Below, piece by piece: positions 26,737 through 39,000 of a stretch of 61,919 bases of DNA (its first letter is position 1; the number at the start of each line of letters is the position of its first letter). The notes below the pieces were generated by a model, which saw only the letters and a program-made list of their open reading frames with translations, was not told the DNA's origin and made no database searches. Both the position numbers and the translations under genes were made by a program. Origin of the DNA: Calothrix anomala FACHB-343 (GTDB lineage: Bacteria; Cyanobacteriota; Cyanobacteriia; Cyanobacteriales; Nostocaceae); assembly GCF_014696435.1 (NCBI RefSeq), contig NZ_JACJQG010000058.1:1-61919 (forward strand), in the 5' to 3' direction.

Positions 26737-28104
26737 ATGGCGCTTGAAAAAGTACGTGGTACTTCTTTGGAATACTATCTAATTTCTTTTGATGAGAAAG
26801 GCCACGAACGTCCAGAAAATGGCAAGTTAACTAGTCAACAAGTCTTAGATGTTTTAACTAGTCAGCCGATTACAGATGTTTTCTTGATGAGTCATGGATG
26901 GCAAGGAGACATTCCGGCTGCCAAAGACCAATACCAACGCTGGATTGCAGCTATGGCAGATAACCAAGCTGACATTCAAAAAATGCAACAGCTACAACCT
27001 GGGTTTAGTCCATTACTTATTGGGTTGCATTGGCCAAGTAAGCCTTGGGGAAATGAAAACTTAAACGCTCAAATTCCCTCTTTTGACACAGCAGACTCTC
27101 AATTGAATGATTTGATTGATGATTATGCTCGTCAAGTTTCAGACACAGAAGCTAGTAGAGAAGCACTCAGAACAATTTTTAGTGCGGCTATTGAATATGA
27201 CACGCCACCAGAAAACTTACCACCAGAAGTTGCCGCAGCTTATCAGGTATTGCTTGTGGAAGCATCCTCATACAATCAAAGTGAAGATACTTCCGAATGG
27301 AACGACACCGAACCCTTAAATTTTGATCCGGAAACTGTATATCAAGCCAGCTTAGAAGAAAATACCGAAGAAATCAGCTTTGGCATAGGCGATTCCATCG
27401 CATCAGCTTGGGATAAGTTTTTGAATGTACCCAGATTGTTATCTTTCTGGAAAATGAAAGACCTGGCGCGTAAAATTGGTCAAACTAGTGGCTTTAACTT
27501 ATTGACCAAACTACAACAAGTCGCAGACGATCGCGTCCGATTCCACCTCATGGGTCATAGCTTTGGGACTATTTTTGTATCGGCAACAGTTGCAGGTACA
27601 AAAGATAATAATAGACTTGTGCGCCCAGTGAATTCTCTAGCCTTAATTCAGGGAGCTGTATCGCTTTGGTCTTATACTGGCAAGGTTCCCTACAGACAAA
27701 ATCTGGCTGGTTATTTTCACCCCATCATTAGCGATCGCAAAGTGTCCGGGCCAATTATCACAACTCAATCTCGCTATGACAATGCCGTCAGGGTAGCTTA
27801 TCCTGTAGCTGGAACAATGGGATTAGGAATCGGCCAAGATATCCATTTTGATGTCTCTAAACCAAGTTATCCAGGTGTCGGTGGCATAGGTTTCTATGGA
27901 ATTCAAGGGGAAGATTTAGATATTACGGATATCGATATGCTCAACCCCAACAAATCCTATGATTTTAAACCAGGTAAAATTTACAACTTAGAAAGCAGCA
28001 ATTATATTACTGTTCCCAATCCCGATCCTTTTGTCGGCGCACACAACGCGATTGATAATCCTGCTGTCGCTCATGCTGTTTGGTCTGCTGCCCTCGTTAA
28101 TTAG
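26737..28104 (+). CDS. Alpha/beta-hydrolase-fold protein
   Basis: 455 residues. The N-terminal strand TDVFLMSHGWQGD gives an HGW oxyanion-type loop. The nucleophile elbow is GHSFG with Ser275 (FHLMGHSFGTIF). A Thr/Ser/Asp/Glu-rich insertion lies at about 125-225. Candidate catalytic His and Asp residues occur in the C-terminal half (VGAHNAIDNPAVAHAVW at the end). There is no signal peptide, so it is probably cytosolic. It resembles large alpha/beta hydrolases seen next to caspase-like and CHAT genes in filamentous cyanobacteria. The substrate is unknown; lipase or esterase is possible. The protease gene follows after 98 bp, likely in the same transcript. Confidence 0.75.
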   Translation: MALEKVRGTSLEYYLISFDEKGHERPENGKLTSQQVLDVLTSQPITDVFLMSHGWQGDIPAAKDQYQRWIAAMADNQADIQKMQQLQPGFSPLLIGLHWPSKPWGNENLNAQIPSFDTADSQLNDLIDDYARQVSDTEASREALRTIFSAAIEYDTPPENLPPEVAAAYQVLLVEASSYNQSEDTSEWNDTEPLNFDPETVYQASLEENTEEISFGIGDSIASAWDKFLNVPRLLSFWKMKDLARKIGQTSGFNLLTKLQQVADDRVRFHLMGHSFGTIFVSATVAGTKDNNRLVRPVNSLALIQGAVSLWSYTGKVPYRQNLAGYFHPIISDRKVSGPIITTQSRYDNAVRVAYPVAGTMGLGIGQDIHFDVSKPSYPGVGGIGFYGIQGEDLDITDIDMLNPNKSYDFKPGKIYNLESSNYITVPNPDPFVGAHNAIDNPAVAHAVWSAALVN

Positions 28105-28202
28105 CAGTTACAAGTTCTTAGCATCATTCTCAATCACCGTAGGGTAAGCACTGCCCTCTTAATACAAGACATATCTGGCACAAACATCAGGAGACAAAGA
28201 GC

Positions 28203-29903
28203 ATGAGTGTAGAACAGCTTACAGAAGAACTATATTTCAATGGCATTGATGGCGCTTCCGGAGGTTATTTGTTACCTCCTTTAACGCCGGAACAAGTTGC
28301 GAGAATTGCTCAAGGCGAAGACTTCGACCCAATAGAAATTAGCGAACTCAAGAAAAAGGATCTCCATGTCAAAGGTCTAGAACCAGACTTTGCCCCGATA
28401 GAAGGAGTAGATCCGAAAAATTTGGCTGAAACAGGTTGGGGAGTTATTTTTGCCTATAATGCCGATCCCGCTATTAAAGAAGCGCTCAAGGAACTGCTAG
28501 AGCATCGCCAAAGACAAGCAACCAAAAATTACGACCATTATTATCAGGAATATACTGGCCCTAGAGGTTATCGTCCTGGTGAGTCAAAGAATGCATTTTT
28601 AGCGCGTCATGGAGTTGGGCCTGGCCCAGCAGATCCAGAAAAAATGCCTTATTATCTGCTGATTGTTGGCGATCCAGAAACAATTCCCTATCGCTTTCAG
28701 TACCAACTTGATGTGCAGTATGCAGTTGGTCGGATTTACTTTGATACCCCCGAAGAGTATGCCCAATATGCTCGCAGCGTTGTACAAGCTGAAAGTCCAG
28801 GGTTTTCACTTCCTCGGCGGGCTAGCTTCTTTGGTGTCCAAACCAGTGGTGATGCAGCTACACAATTAAGTGCGAAGAACTTAATTCAACCTCTTGCTGA
28901 ATGGATGGTTGGAGAGCAAAAAGATTGGAAAGTCGAAACTATCCTGGCACAAGAAGCCACCAAAGCCAGACTCAAGAAACTCTTAGGCGGTGAAGACACA
29001 CCTGCATTGTTATTCACTGGTAGTCATGGTATGGGTTTTCCCAATGGGGATGAACGACAATTACGCCATCAAGGTGCCCTACTGTGCCAAGACTGGCCAG
29101 GCCCTATACAATGGCGCGGTAAGCCGATACCAGAAGACTTTTACTTTTCAGCAGATGATGTTGGCGCTGATGCGCGGTTGTTAGGCTTAATTGCGTTTCA
29201 CTTTGCTTGTTACGGTGCGGGTACGCCCAAACTAGATGAATTTGCCCATCAAAAAGGCTCTAATGAAAGAGCCACTATTGCTCCCCATGCATTTATTGCA
29301 CCTTTACCGCGACGGTTACTTAGCCATCCCAACGGCGGAGCCTTAGCTGTAATTGGTCATGTGGAAAGAGCTTGGGGTTGTTCGTTTGTTTGGGAGAAAA
29401 CAGGTAAGCAGTTAGCAGTATTTGAAAGTACTTTAAAGCGGCTGTTAGAGGGTCATCCTGTAGGGTCTGCGGTTGAGTATTTCAATGAACGGTATGCCGA
29501 GCTGTCTTCTGATTTGAGTACTGAACTCGAAGAAATCAAATTTGGCGCGACAGCCAATCCAGTCAGCTTGGCAGGAATGTGGACAGCAAACAACGATGCT
29601 CGTAGTTATGCCATTGTCGGCGATCCTGCAGTGCGGTTGGTAGTGAGCGATCGCCAAAATGCTTCAGAGCGACAAACCATAGAGTCAGTGAAATTACCTG
29701 CTGCAATTGCTGCACCAAATACCTCTACCTCTAATGGCACTGGTGATACATCAGCAATTAAAAAGGCGCAGACAGATTTAAATCAAGCCCTAGAACAGTT
29801 TATTCAAAATGTCGATCAAGCTTCTGCAACTCGCACAGAAAAGCTTGAGGCGGCGATTTCTGGAGTGATGAGTTTATTAGAGGCGTTGAAAAAGCTGAAA
29901 TAA
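28203..29903 (+). CDS. Caspase-fold cysteine protease (C25-like)
   Basis: 566 residues. The catalytic dyad fits clan CD: His275 in [11 protein letters not shown] and Cys336 in [12 protein letters not shown], each after a hydrophobic strand. A later [15 protein letters not shown] block is typical of C25/CHAT-like families. The first 180 residues precede the protease domain and contain [22 protein letters not shown]-terminal helix (about 515-566) may be a docking segment. A good RBS (AGGAGA at 28190-28195) precedes the ATG. No signal peptide is seen, unlike secreted gingipains. Such enzymes usually need activation, and the CHAT-STAND genes next door are plausible partners. Confidence 0.82.
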   Translation: MSVEQLTEELYFNGIDGASGGYLLPPLTPEQVARIAQGEDFDPIEISELKKKDLHVKGLEPDFAPIEGVDPKNLAETGWGVIFAYNADPAIKEALKELLEHRQRQATKNYDHYYQEYTGPRGYRPGESKNAFLARHGVGPGPADPEKMPYYLLIVGDPETIPYRFQYQLDVQYAVGRIYFDTPEEYAQYARSVVQAESPGFSLPRRASFFGVQTSGDAATQLSAKNLIQPLAEWMVGEQKDWKVETILAQEATKARLKKLLGGEDTPALLFTGSHGMGFPNGDERQLRHQGALLCQDWPGPIQWRGKPIPEDFYFSADDVGADARLLGLIAFHFACYGAGTPKLDEFAHQKGSNERATIAPHAFIAPLPRRLLSHPNGGALAVIGHVERAWGCSFVWEKTGKQLAVFESTLKRLLEGHPVGSAVEYFNERYAELSSDLSTELEEIKFGATANPVSLAGMWTANNDARSYAIVGDPAVRLVVSDRQNASERQTIESVKLPAAIAAPNTSTSNGTGDTSAIKKAQTDLNQALEQFIQNVDQASATRTEKLEAAISGVMSLLEALKKLK

Positions 29904-29909
29904 CCATAG

Positions 29910-29943
29910 GTGCGTAGTAGCAAAAGCTACTACGCACTTTCTT
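29910..29943 (+). terminator. Rho-independent-like terminator after the protease gene
   Basis: A perfect 12-bp stem gtgcgtagtagc/gctactacgcac with an AAAA loop, followed by TTTCTT, starts 7 bases after the stop codon. It implies that the hydrolase-protease pair and the CHAT-STAND genes can be separate transcripts. Confidence 0.75.
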
Positions 29944-30050
29944 GATAATCAGGTACGCGGGTAGGGGCAGCAGAACAGTGCCCTTACCAAAAATCTGCTG
30001 TACATCGTATATAACTCGTCGTAGACAGGGTCTTTATTAGCTAAAAAATT

Positions 30051-33000
30051 ATGAAAACATTCGAGATAAACATCCAGCGCAAATCAGCAAATCACTGGCC
30101 GATTGTTGTAGAACATAGTCGCCCTGGTGAACTGCTCTCATCGCGTTCGGAAGGAATTCTCGAACTAACATCAGCAGACTTAGAAAAACTCACCAGCTTA
30201 TTGGGACAGCCCAAAGACTACGGTACATTTTTAGGGAAAGCACTATTTAAAGAAGAAATTAGAGATGCTTTTGTCAGCGCCTTGCGGGACTCAGACACCA
30301 TAGTCAGGGTATTGTTATTTATTGAAGCTGAAGACAAAGAAATCAGAACCCTGCGTTGGGAAAGACTCTGCGCCAACATCGATGACGGATGGCATTTATT
30401 AAGCCTAGAACAGCGCACACCATATTCACTTTATATCCCTGCGATTACAGACCGTCGATTTCCCCCCATTGGCAGGAGAGATTTACGCGCCTTAATCTTA
30501 GTAGCCAGTCCACAGGAAATAGAAAGGTATAAATTAGACTCATTTGATGTAGAAGCAGCAGTTTCAGGTGTGCGGCAAGCATTAGGTAAAATCCCCTGTG
30601 ATGTCTTAGCTACAGTCGAAGGTGCAATTGGCAAACCGACTATTGATGAGTTGTGTAAACACTTAACAGATAGAACAAAGCAGTATACTTTGCTGCACTT
30701 CGTCAGTCATAGTCGCGTGATTCAGGATAGCGGCGAAACAGTTCTCTACTGGGCAACATCAGAGAATAAAGTAGACCCAGTTACAGGAACGCGCTTAATT
30801 GAGAGATTGCGATCGCTCTCAGCCAGTAAGGGGCTACCACATTTGACCTTTCTTTCGACTTGCGAAAGTGCTAGCCCAGAAGCAGAAGCGGCATTGGGGG
30901 GTTTAGGGCAAAGATTAGTCCGGGATTTGGGAATGCCGGCAGTGATTGCGATGACGGAGAAAGTCACTGTTAAAACAGCTTTGGCATTAGGGGCAAAATT
31001 TTATGAGCAGTTGGGTAAATCTGGGGAAGTAGATTTAGCACTGCAAGAAGCAGCCGCATCTCTAGCAGAACGGCAAGATATTACTGTCCCTGCTTTGTTT
31101 AGCCGCTTGGGTGGGCGACCTTTATTTAGCGACCAACTGGACAGAGAACTCACTAACGCCGAAATTCAGCATGGTTTAGAGCAATTTGAGAAGTTATTGT
31201 TAGAACGCGCCCCTGCACTCCGCCAGAGATTCTCAGAGCAAGCCCAGAAACTATACACCTGTTTAGGGACAGAGATTACAGCCTTAAGCAAACAAGCCCG
31301 TTATGAACGAGAGCTAGCATTAGCAGAGATAAATACTCTCTGTGAGGAAATAGTAGACCTCAGTTTTAACGCCCTAGCTTTAGGACAAGAACCACCTGCT
31401 TATGATGCTCGTTGTCCCTTCCTGGGTTTGTATCCTTTCCGCGAGTCCAACCGCGAATTTTTCTTTGGGCGAGAAAAATTAATTGCTCAATTGCAACAAA
31501 AGCTGAGAGAGCATAACTTCTTAGCTGTGTTAGGTGCTTCTGGGAGTGGGAAATCATCAGTGGTGTTAGCTGGGCTAATTCCGGCGCTACAGGAGAAAGA
31601 ACCTAATTTAGTGGTGTCATATATGACACCGAATAATAATCCACTCGCACAACTACAAGCTACTCTTGCTGGGGTAGAAAAAGAAATACATTCCATTGTG
31701 GATAGCGAATGGGCACCAAAGCCAGAACTCGTCACTAACTCAGCAGGTAGTTATTTACCTTTAACCAGAGAGTGGAATGTCGCCGCAACTATTAACAAAA
31801 CGCCTATTTTAGTAATTGACCAGTTTGAGGAAGTATTTACTCTTTGCGCTGATGAAAACGAACGTCTAGCCTTTATTGAGCAAGTTTTAAACTTAACCCA
31901 GCAACAGAAAGTTGTGATTACCATGCGGGCAGACTTTTGGGGTGAATGCGCTCCCTACCGCGAATTAAAAGAATTGATGGAAGCGCGACAAAAGTTAATT
32001 GGGCCAATGGACAATGCTGAGTTGCGAAAAGCGATGGAAATGCAAGCCGCCAAAGTGGGTTTACGCTTTGAAGCCGGATTAAGTAACTCAATTTTGGATG
32101 AAGTAAAAGACGAACCAGGGGCAATGCCATTATTGCAACATGCGCTGCTAGAGTTGTGGAAGCGACGACATGGTAGATGGTTGCAAGCCAAGGAATATGA
32201 AGCTATTGGTGGTGTGAAAATGGCGATCGCGCAAACTGCCGATGATGTTTACAATACATTATCACCCCCAGAACAAGAGCAAGTTAAAAATATTTTCATT
32301 CGTTTAACCCGCTTAGATGACAGCGCCCTCCAGGGAGAGAAACGCAGAGATACACGCCGACGAGTTTGGTTAGATGAATTAGTACCTGCGGGTGGAACAG
32401 TTGCACTAATTAAGGAATTAGTCAATAGGTTAGCAGGAGAAGGTGCTAGATTGGTAGTTACCAGCGTAGACGGCTCGACAAAGCGAGAAGAAGTAGAAGT
32501 AGCCCATGAAGCTTTAATTCGCTACTGGCCGAGGTTGCTCAATTGGTTAGATGAAAATCGGACGAATTTGCAGCTACGAGAAACCATCCGTCAGGCGGCT
32601 TTGGATTGGGAAAAGCAGGAAAAAGATGATAATTATTTAGTGCATCGTGGTGGGAGATTAGATGACGCTTATGCCTTAGCCAAGCAAGCTGGTTTTCTCA
32701 ACCAACTTGAGGCTAATTACATAACTACTTGTGTAGAATTGCGCCTGCGTCAAGAACAAGAAAAAGAAGCGCATCGCCGTCGAGAAATTAGAACAGCTTG
32801 GGGAGTTGCGATCGGAGCAGTTTTTGCGGTGATTGTTAGTGGTACTTTTGGAGTAGTAGCTTGGTATCAAAAGCAAACAGCAGAAGCACAAAAACACGAA
32901 GCGGAAACACAAAAGCAAAGAGCTGAAATAACTAAAGCTGAGGCCATCAGCCAATCTTCTTTAGCACTCTTTGATTCTCACCAAGAGTTGGATGCACTTA

Positions 33001-34940
33001 GAGAAGGAATTCAGGCTGGAAAAATACTGAAAGATCTCAAAATCCCCCAGTCCCTAACCCACTCCCTAGCTATAGGCGCTTTGCAGAAAGCAGTTTATGG
33101 AGTGAATGAACAAAATAATCTTGAGCATGAGGATTTAGTCAATAGTGTAGACTATAGCCCCGATGGTAAAACCATTGCTACTTTGAGTAATGATAGTACT
33201 GTGAAACTTTGGGATTCAAAGGGCAAACTACTGCAAGTTTTCAAACATGATCATGAGGTTAACAGCGTAGCCTTCAGTCCTGACGGTAAAACTATTGCTA
33301 GTGCTAGTAATGACAAAACTGTAAAACTCTGGGATTTTAACGGCAAGCTTATTCAAACCTACCCTCATCAACAAGTTGTCACCAGTGTAGCCTTTCGTCC
33401 TTGTGGTAAAAGTATAGCTACTGCAAATAGCGATGGTACCATCAACCTTTGGAATTCAAAAGGCAAGCTCATCCAAACTTTTAAAGCACATGACAAAGAG
33501 GTCAAAAGCATAGTCTTTAGTCCAACTGATGACACCATTGCTACTGCTAGTAATGAAAAAACCGTGAAACTTTGGGATTTAAGCGGTAAACTCATCCAAA
33601 CCTTCAAACACGATGATGAGGTTAAAAGCGTAGCTTTCAGTCCCGACGGTCAAACTATTGCTACTGCTAGTAATGACAAAACAGTGAAACTTTGGGATTT
33701 AAACGGCAAGCTCATCCAAACCTTCAAACATGATGATATAGTCAACAGCGTGGTATTTAGTCCCGACGGTCAAACCATCGCTTCTGGTAGTAGTGACAGT
33801 ACAGTAAAACTTTGGGATATCAAAAGCAAAGCACCAAAACCACTACAAACTTTTCAAGGACATCAAAATTTAGTCACAAGCGTGGTATTTAGTCCAGATG
33901 GTCAAACTATTGCTTCTGCTAGTTGGGATAAAACAGTGAGACTTTGGCATGTCAAAAGCCCACAACCGCAAACCTTGAAACATCAACAAAATATCAACAG
34001 TGTGGTATTCAGTCCCAATGGTAAAACCATTGCTACTGCTAGTAAGGACAAAACCGTGAAACTTTGGGATTTAAACGGCAAGCCACTAAAAACTTTTCCC
34101 GATCAAGATGAAGTCAACAGCGTAGTCTTTAGCCCAGACGGTCAAAACATCGCTACTGTCAACAATGATTACAGTATAAAAGTTTGGAATTTAAGCAGCA
34201 GTCAAGAATTGCCAATCTTTAAAAAACAAGAGAACTTGTTCGATAGCATGATCTTTAGCCCAGAAGGTCAAACCATCGCTACTGTTAGTGGTAATATTTT
34301 GAAACTTTGGGATTTAAAAGGCAATCAACTACCAAATTTTATAGAACATGAAAATGCCATCAAAAGTGTGGTCTTTAGTCCTGACGGTCAAACCATTGCT
34401 TTTGCTAGTCAAGACAAAAATGTGACACTTTGGGATTTTAAAAAGAATAAACAGCGAACCATCAAAACAGACCAGCAAAAGGTCACAATCGTGGTATTTA
34501 GCCCAGATGGTAAAACTATCGCTACTGCAAGCCCTGAAAGTAAAGGTACCGTCAAACTGTGGGATGTAATCAGCAGCAAACAAGTGAGGAAATTTCAACA
34601 TCAGGAAGGTGTAAAAGGCGTAGCCTTTAGTCCAGACGGCCAAACTATCGCTACAGCAGGTTATGGCGATATCAAGTCTAAACACAGTAGCTTGAAACTT
34701 TGGGATTTGAACGGCAAGTTACTGCAAACATGGAAATATGATGCTGTTATCAATAATGTAGTATTTAGTCCTGACGGCAAAACCATTGCTTTTGCTAGTG
34801 AAAATACCGTGATTTTATGGGATTGGAATCTAGATTCTTTGATGGTGAGTGCTTGCAATTGGGCGCGAGATTATCTTCACAATAGCGCGGAGGTAGAAGA
34901 GAGCGATAGGCATATATGCGATGATATTGGCAAAAATTAA
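30051..34940 (+). CDS. CHAT protease - STAND NTPase - TM - WD40 (14 repeats) protein
   Basis: 1629 residues. A CHAT domain (about 135-365) has dyad His220 (LLHFVSHSR) and Cys271 (LTFLSTCESA). An nSTAND1-type NTPase follows: CPFLGLYPFRESN lead-in, FFFGRE, Walker A GASGSGKSS (about 494-502), Walker B ILVIDQFEE (about 586), and the downstream GPMDNAELRKAMEMQA and GAMPLLQHALLELWKRRHG blocks. A hydrophobic helix lies at about 918-939. Fourteen WD40 repeats follow, counted by xLWD/xLWN motifs from about residue 1025, enough for two 7-blade propellers. The C-terminal tail ends ACNWARDYLH ... SDRHICDDIG. STAND proteins switch on when the sensor binds a ligand; here the output would be proteolysis. 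The stimulus and substrate are unknown. Confidence 0.93.
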   Translation: MKTFEINIQRKSANHWPIVVEHSRPGELLSSRSEGILELTSADLEKLTSLLGQPKDYGTFLGKALFKEEIRDAFVSALRDSDTIVRVLLFIEAEDKEIRTLRWERLCANIDDGWHLLSLEQRTPYSLYIPAITDRRFPPIGRRDLRALILVASPQEIERYKLDSFDVEAAVSGVRQALGKIPCDVLATVEGAIGKPTIDELCKHLTDRTKQYTLLHFVSHSRVIQDSGETVLYWATSENKVDPVTGTRLIERLRSLSASKGLPHLTFLSTCESASPEAEAALGGLGQRLVRDLGMPAVIAMTEKVTVKTALALGAKFYEQLGKSGEVDLALQEAAASLAERQDITVPALFSRLGGRPLFSDQLDRELTNAEIQHGLEQFEKLLLERAPALRQRFSEQAQKLYTCLGTEITALSKQARYERELALAEINTLCEEIVDLSFNALALGQEPPAYDARCPFLGLYPFRESNREFFFGREKLIAQLQQKLREHNFLAVLGASGSGKSSVVLAGLIPALQEKEPNLVVSYMTPNNNPLAQLQATLAGVEKEIHSIVDSEWAPKPELVTNSAGSYLPLTREWNVAATINKTPILVIDQFEEVFTLCADENERLAFIEQVLNLTQQQKVVITMRADFWGECAPYRELKELMEARQKLIGPMDNAELRKAMEMQAAKVGLRFEAGLSNSILDEVKDEPGAMPLLQHALLELWKRRHGRWLQAKEYEAIGGVKMAIAQTADDVYNTLSPPEQEQVKNIFIRLTRLDDSALQGEKRRDTRRRVWLDELVPAGGTVALIKELVNRLAGEGARLVVTSVDGSTKREEVEVAHEALIRYWPRLLNWLDENRTNLQLRETIRQAALDWEKQEKDDNYLVHRGGRLDDAYALAKQAGFLNQLEANYITTCVELRLRQEQEKEAHRRREIRTAWGVAIGAVFAVIVSGTFGVVAWYQKQTAEAQKHEAETQKQRAEITKAEAISQSSLALFDSHQELDALREGIQAGKILKDLKIPQSLTHSLAIGALQKAVYGVNEQNNLEHEDLVNSVDYSPDGKTIATLSNDSTVKLWDSKGKLLQVFKHDHEVNSVAFSPDGKTIASASNDKTVKLWDFNGKLIQTYPHQQVVTSVAFRPCGKSIATANSDGTINLWNSKGKLIQTFKAHDKEVKSIVFSPTDDTIATASNEKTVKLWDLSGKLIQTFKHDDEVKSVAFSPDGQTIATASNDKTVKLWDLNGKLIQTFKHDDIVNSVVFSPDGQTIASGSSDSTVKLWDIKSKAPKPLQTFQGHQNLVTSVVFSPDGQTIASASWDKTVRLWHVKSPQPQTLKHQQNINSVVFSPNGKTIATASKDKTVKLWDLNGKPLKTFPDQDEVNSVVFSPDGQNIATVNNDYSIKVWNLSSSQELPIFKKQENLFDSMIFSPEGQTIATVSGNILKLWDLKGNQLPNFIEHENAIKSVVFSPDGQTIAFASQDKNVTLWDFKKNKQRTIKTDQQKVTIVVFSPDGKTIATASPESKGTVKLWDVISSKQVRKFQHQEGVKGVAFSPDGQTIATAGYGDIKSKHSSLKLWDLNGKLLQTWKYDAVINNVVFSPDGKTIAFASENTVILWDWNLDSLMVSACNWARDYLHNSAEVEESDRHICDDIGKN

Positions 34941-34963
34941 TAATTTTCATCATATATGCACTT

Positions 34964-36053
34964 ATGAACACATTCGAGATAAACATCCAGCGCAAATCAG
35001 CAAATCACTGGCCGATTGTTGTAGAACATAGTCGCCCTGGTGAACTGCTCTCATCGCGTTCGGAAGGAATTCTCGAACTCACATCTACTGATTTTCAGCA
35101 ACTAACTAGTTTATTAGGACAGCCCAAAGACTACGGTACATTTTTAGGGAAAGCACTATTTAAAGAAGAAATCAGAGACGCTTTTGTCAGCGCTTTGCGG
35201 GATTCCGATGCCATAGTCAGGGTATTGTTATTTATTGAAGCTGAAGACAAAGAAATCAGAACCCTGCGTTGGGAAAGACTCTGCGCCAACATCGATGACG
35301 GATGGCATTTATTAAGCCTAGAACAGCGCACACCATATTCACTTTATATCCCCGCGATTACAGACCGTCGATTTCCCCCCATTGGTAGGAGAGATTTACG
35401 CGCCTTAATCTTAGTAGCTAGCCCACAGGAAATAGAACGGTATAAATTAGACTCATTTGATGTAGAAGCCGCAGTCTCAGGTGTGCGGCAAGCATTAGGT
35501 AAAATCCCCTGTGATGTCTTAGCTACAGTCGAAGGTGCAATTGGCAAACCGACTATTGATGAGTTGTGTAAATACTTAACAGATAGAACAAAGCAGTATA
35601 CTTTGCTGCACTTCGTCAGTCATAGTCGCGTGATTCAGGATAGCGGCGAAACAGTTCTCTACTGGGCAACATCAGAGAATAAAGTAGACCCAGTTACAGG
35701 AACGCGCTTAATTGAGAGATTGCGATCGCTCTCAGCCAGTAAGGGGCTACCACATTTGACCTTTCTTTCGACTTGCGAAAGTGCTAGCCCAGAAGCAGAA
35801 GCGGCATTGGGGGGTTTAGGACAAAGATTAGTCCGGGATTTGGGAATGCCGGCGGTGATTGCGATGACGGAGAAAGTCACAGTCAAAACCGCTTTGGTAT
35901 TGGGGGCAAAATTTTACGAGCAGTTGAGTAAATCAGGGGAAGTAGATTTAGCACTGCAAGAAGCAGCCGCATCCTTAGCAGAGCGGCAAGATATTACTGT
36001 CCCTGCTCTGTTTAGCCGCTTGGGTGGGCGACCTTTGTTTAGCGACCAACTTG
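34964..36053 (+). repeat. Near-identical duplication of the CHAT-coding segment (other copy 30051-31140)
   Basis: The first about 1.09 kb of the two CHAT genes differ at only about 10 amino acids in 363. Similarity then falls abruptly in the linker (after LFSDQLDR) and is patchy in the NTPase and WD40 regions. This pattern indicates recent duplication or gene conversion limited to the effector domain. Confidence 0.9.
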
Positions 36054-39000
36054 ACCGCAAATTAACTAACAGCGAAATTAAATATGGTTTAGAGCAGTTG
36101 CAAGTATTGTTTCAAGAGCGATCGCCTATACTGTTACCAAAGCTGGAAGTCCGAGTCGAAAAGTTGACAAATCTGCTGCATATAGATTTAGCAGCTTTGA
36201 GCAAAGAAGCCCGAAAAGAGCGAGAACAGGCACTAGAAGATGTAAACAATCTCTCTATTGCTGTGCTTGATATCAGTTTTAACGCCGTCGCCTTGGGTCA
36301 GGAACCACCAATTTACGATGCTCGCTGTCCTTTTTTGGGCTTATATCCCTTCCGCGTCGAAAATCAGAAATTTTTCTTTGGTAGAGAAAAATTAGTTGCA
36401 CAATTACAACAAAAGCTAGAAAAAGACAATTTTTTAGCTGTGTTTGGGGCTTCTGGTAGTGGTAAATCATCCTTGGTACTAGCAGGGCTAATTCCAGCGC
36501 TGAAGGAAAAACAGTCGGATTTGCAAATGGCATACATGACACCCAACTGTAACCCCATTGAGCAAATGCAAGCCAGTTTCTTAGAGGTGCAAAATCAAGC
36601 TGCAATTTTAGTGATCGACCAATTTGAAGAACTGTTCACCCTCTGTACTGACAATCAGCGCCGACAAGAATTTATCGATAAATTGCTGTTTACTATCCAG
36701 CAGCAAAAAGTTGTGGTTACCATGCGAGCAGACTTTTGGGGTGAATGTGCGTCCTATCCCCAACTGAAGCAGTTAATGCAATCGCGCCAAGAATTGATCG
36801 GCCCAATGGATACTGCCGAACTACGGAAGGCGATGGAAATGCAAGCTGCGCAAGTAGGGTTACGCTTTGAAGCCGACTTGAGTAATCAGATTTTGGATGA
36901 TGTGCAAGGTGAACCAGGGGCGATGCCATTATTGCAACATGCACTGCTAGAGTTGTGGAAACGGCGACATGGCAGATGGTTAAGGACAATGGAGTATGAA
37001 GCCATTGGTGGTGTGAAAATAGCGATCGCGCAAACTGCTGATGCTGTTTACGATCAATGTGAACCACAACAAAAAGAACAAATCAAGAATATCTTTATTC
37101 GCTTAACTCGCTTAGATGATTCAGCCCCAACCGGAGAGAAACGCCGCGACACCCGCCGCCGAGTTTGGTTAGAAGAATTAATTCCTACTGTGAATGATGA
37201 GGCGCTGATTCAACAGCTGGTTAAGAAACTAGCAGGTGAAGGCGCTCGCCTCGTAGTTACTAGTGTAGATTCAGCCACACAACGAGAAGAGGTAGAAGTC
37301 GCCCATGAAGCCTTAATTCGTTACTGGCCGAGGTTGCTAAATTGGTTAGATGAAAACCGTTCTCTACTGCTACTGCGCGAAAAGATTCGTCAAGAAGCTT
37401 TAGAATGGGAAAACAATCAAAAAGAAGAAAGCTATTTAGTACATCGCGGGGAACGCTTAAAAAACGCCCAAGAATTACTTAAATCCAATTTTTTCAACGT
37501 CTTAGAAACTAATTATGTCCAAAGTTGCCTAGAATTGCGCGATCGCCAACAGCAAGAACAAGAAGCCCGTCGTCGTCGCGACATTCAAATTAAATGGACA
37601 ATCTTCACAGGAGCAGTTGCGATCTTCTTGACTACTAGTTTAGGGCTAATAGCTGTGAAGAAAGGGTATGAAGCTGAATTAAGTAAAGCCGATTCTCTGC
37701 GTCAAAGTTCCTTGTCATTGTCTAGATCTGCCAAAGATTTAGAAGCACTCACCAATGCAATTAAGTCGGCAAAAATTATCCAAGATACGAAATTTTTGTC
37801 AAAAGTTAGCAGCTTAATTATTAAAAATCAAGACCAAATTAACTCTTTGGCTCAGGTAATTGCAGTGTTACAGCGAGCTATAGATGGAGTAAAAGCACGC
37901 AATTACTTAAATGGACATAGTTCTACGCCTACAACAGTGGTCTTTAGCCCCAATGGTAAAATGATTGCCACAGTTAGTAAAGATAAAACTCTCAAACTTT
38001 GGGATTTGCAAGGTCAAGAATTAACAAAATCTCGGCTCAAATATTATGTAGGGGTAACTCAGGTAGCCTTCAGCCCTGATAGCCAAACTCTAGCCACAGT
38101 TATTCACAACAAAACCGTTCAACTTTGGGATTTACAAGCCAATCATCAGTTAGGAACTCTGCTCAAACATGATGCAGCCGTTACAAGTTTAGCATTCAGC
38201 CCCGATGGTAATACTCTTGCTACAGCAAGTTTGGATCGTAGGGTGATTCTCTGGAATTTACAAGGCTATGAACTACCAACACGCTTCCATCAAGAGGATG
38301 CGGCAATTACAAGTTTAGTCTTCAGTCCCGATGGTAAGACTATTGCCACAGCAACAAAGAATCACACAGTCAAATTTTGGGATTTACAGGGTAAGGAACT
38401 GGCAAAAACCTCCTTTGCAGATAAATCTGGAGAAACTAATTTAGTCTTCAGTCCCGATCGCCAAACTATTGCTACTGTAACAAAAGATAATACCATTTTG
38501 CTTTGGGATTTACAGGATAAAGAACTGACAAAAGCCTTAGCAACTAATCAATTCACTATTCAAGAGTCGCAGATTCAAGATAATATTTTTACAATTAAAA
38601 ATATCAACCCAAATCAACAGCAAAAACAACCCTTCAAGCATAAGTCAAAAATCACCACTCTAGCTTTTAGTGCCGACTGTCAAACTATCGCCACAGGTAG
38701 TGAAGATAATAGCGTCATCCTTTGGGATTTAAATGGTAATCAACTGCAAACTTTTAAAGGACATGAGGGTGATATCACCAGCCTAGCCTTTAGTCCTGAC
38801 GGTAGTGGCCTCGTTTCTGCTAGTAAGGATAATAATATCATTCTCTGGAATTTAGGAGGCAAACTCCTACAAACCTGGACAGGACATCAAGCTGGAGTTA
38901 CCAGTATTGCTATTAGCCCTGACGGTAAAAATATTGCCTCTGCTAGTAAAGATAATACAGTCAAACTATGGAATTTAGGAGGTAAATTACTACGCACTTT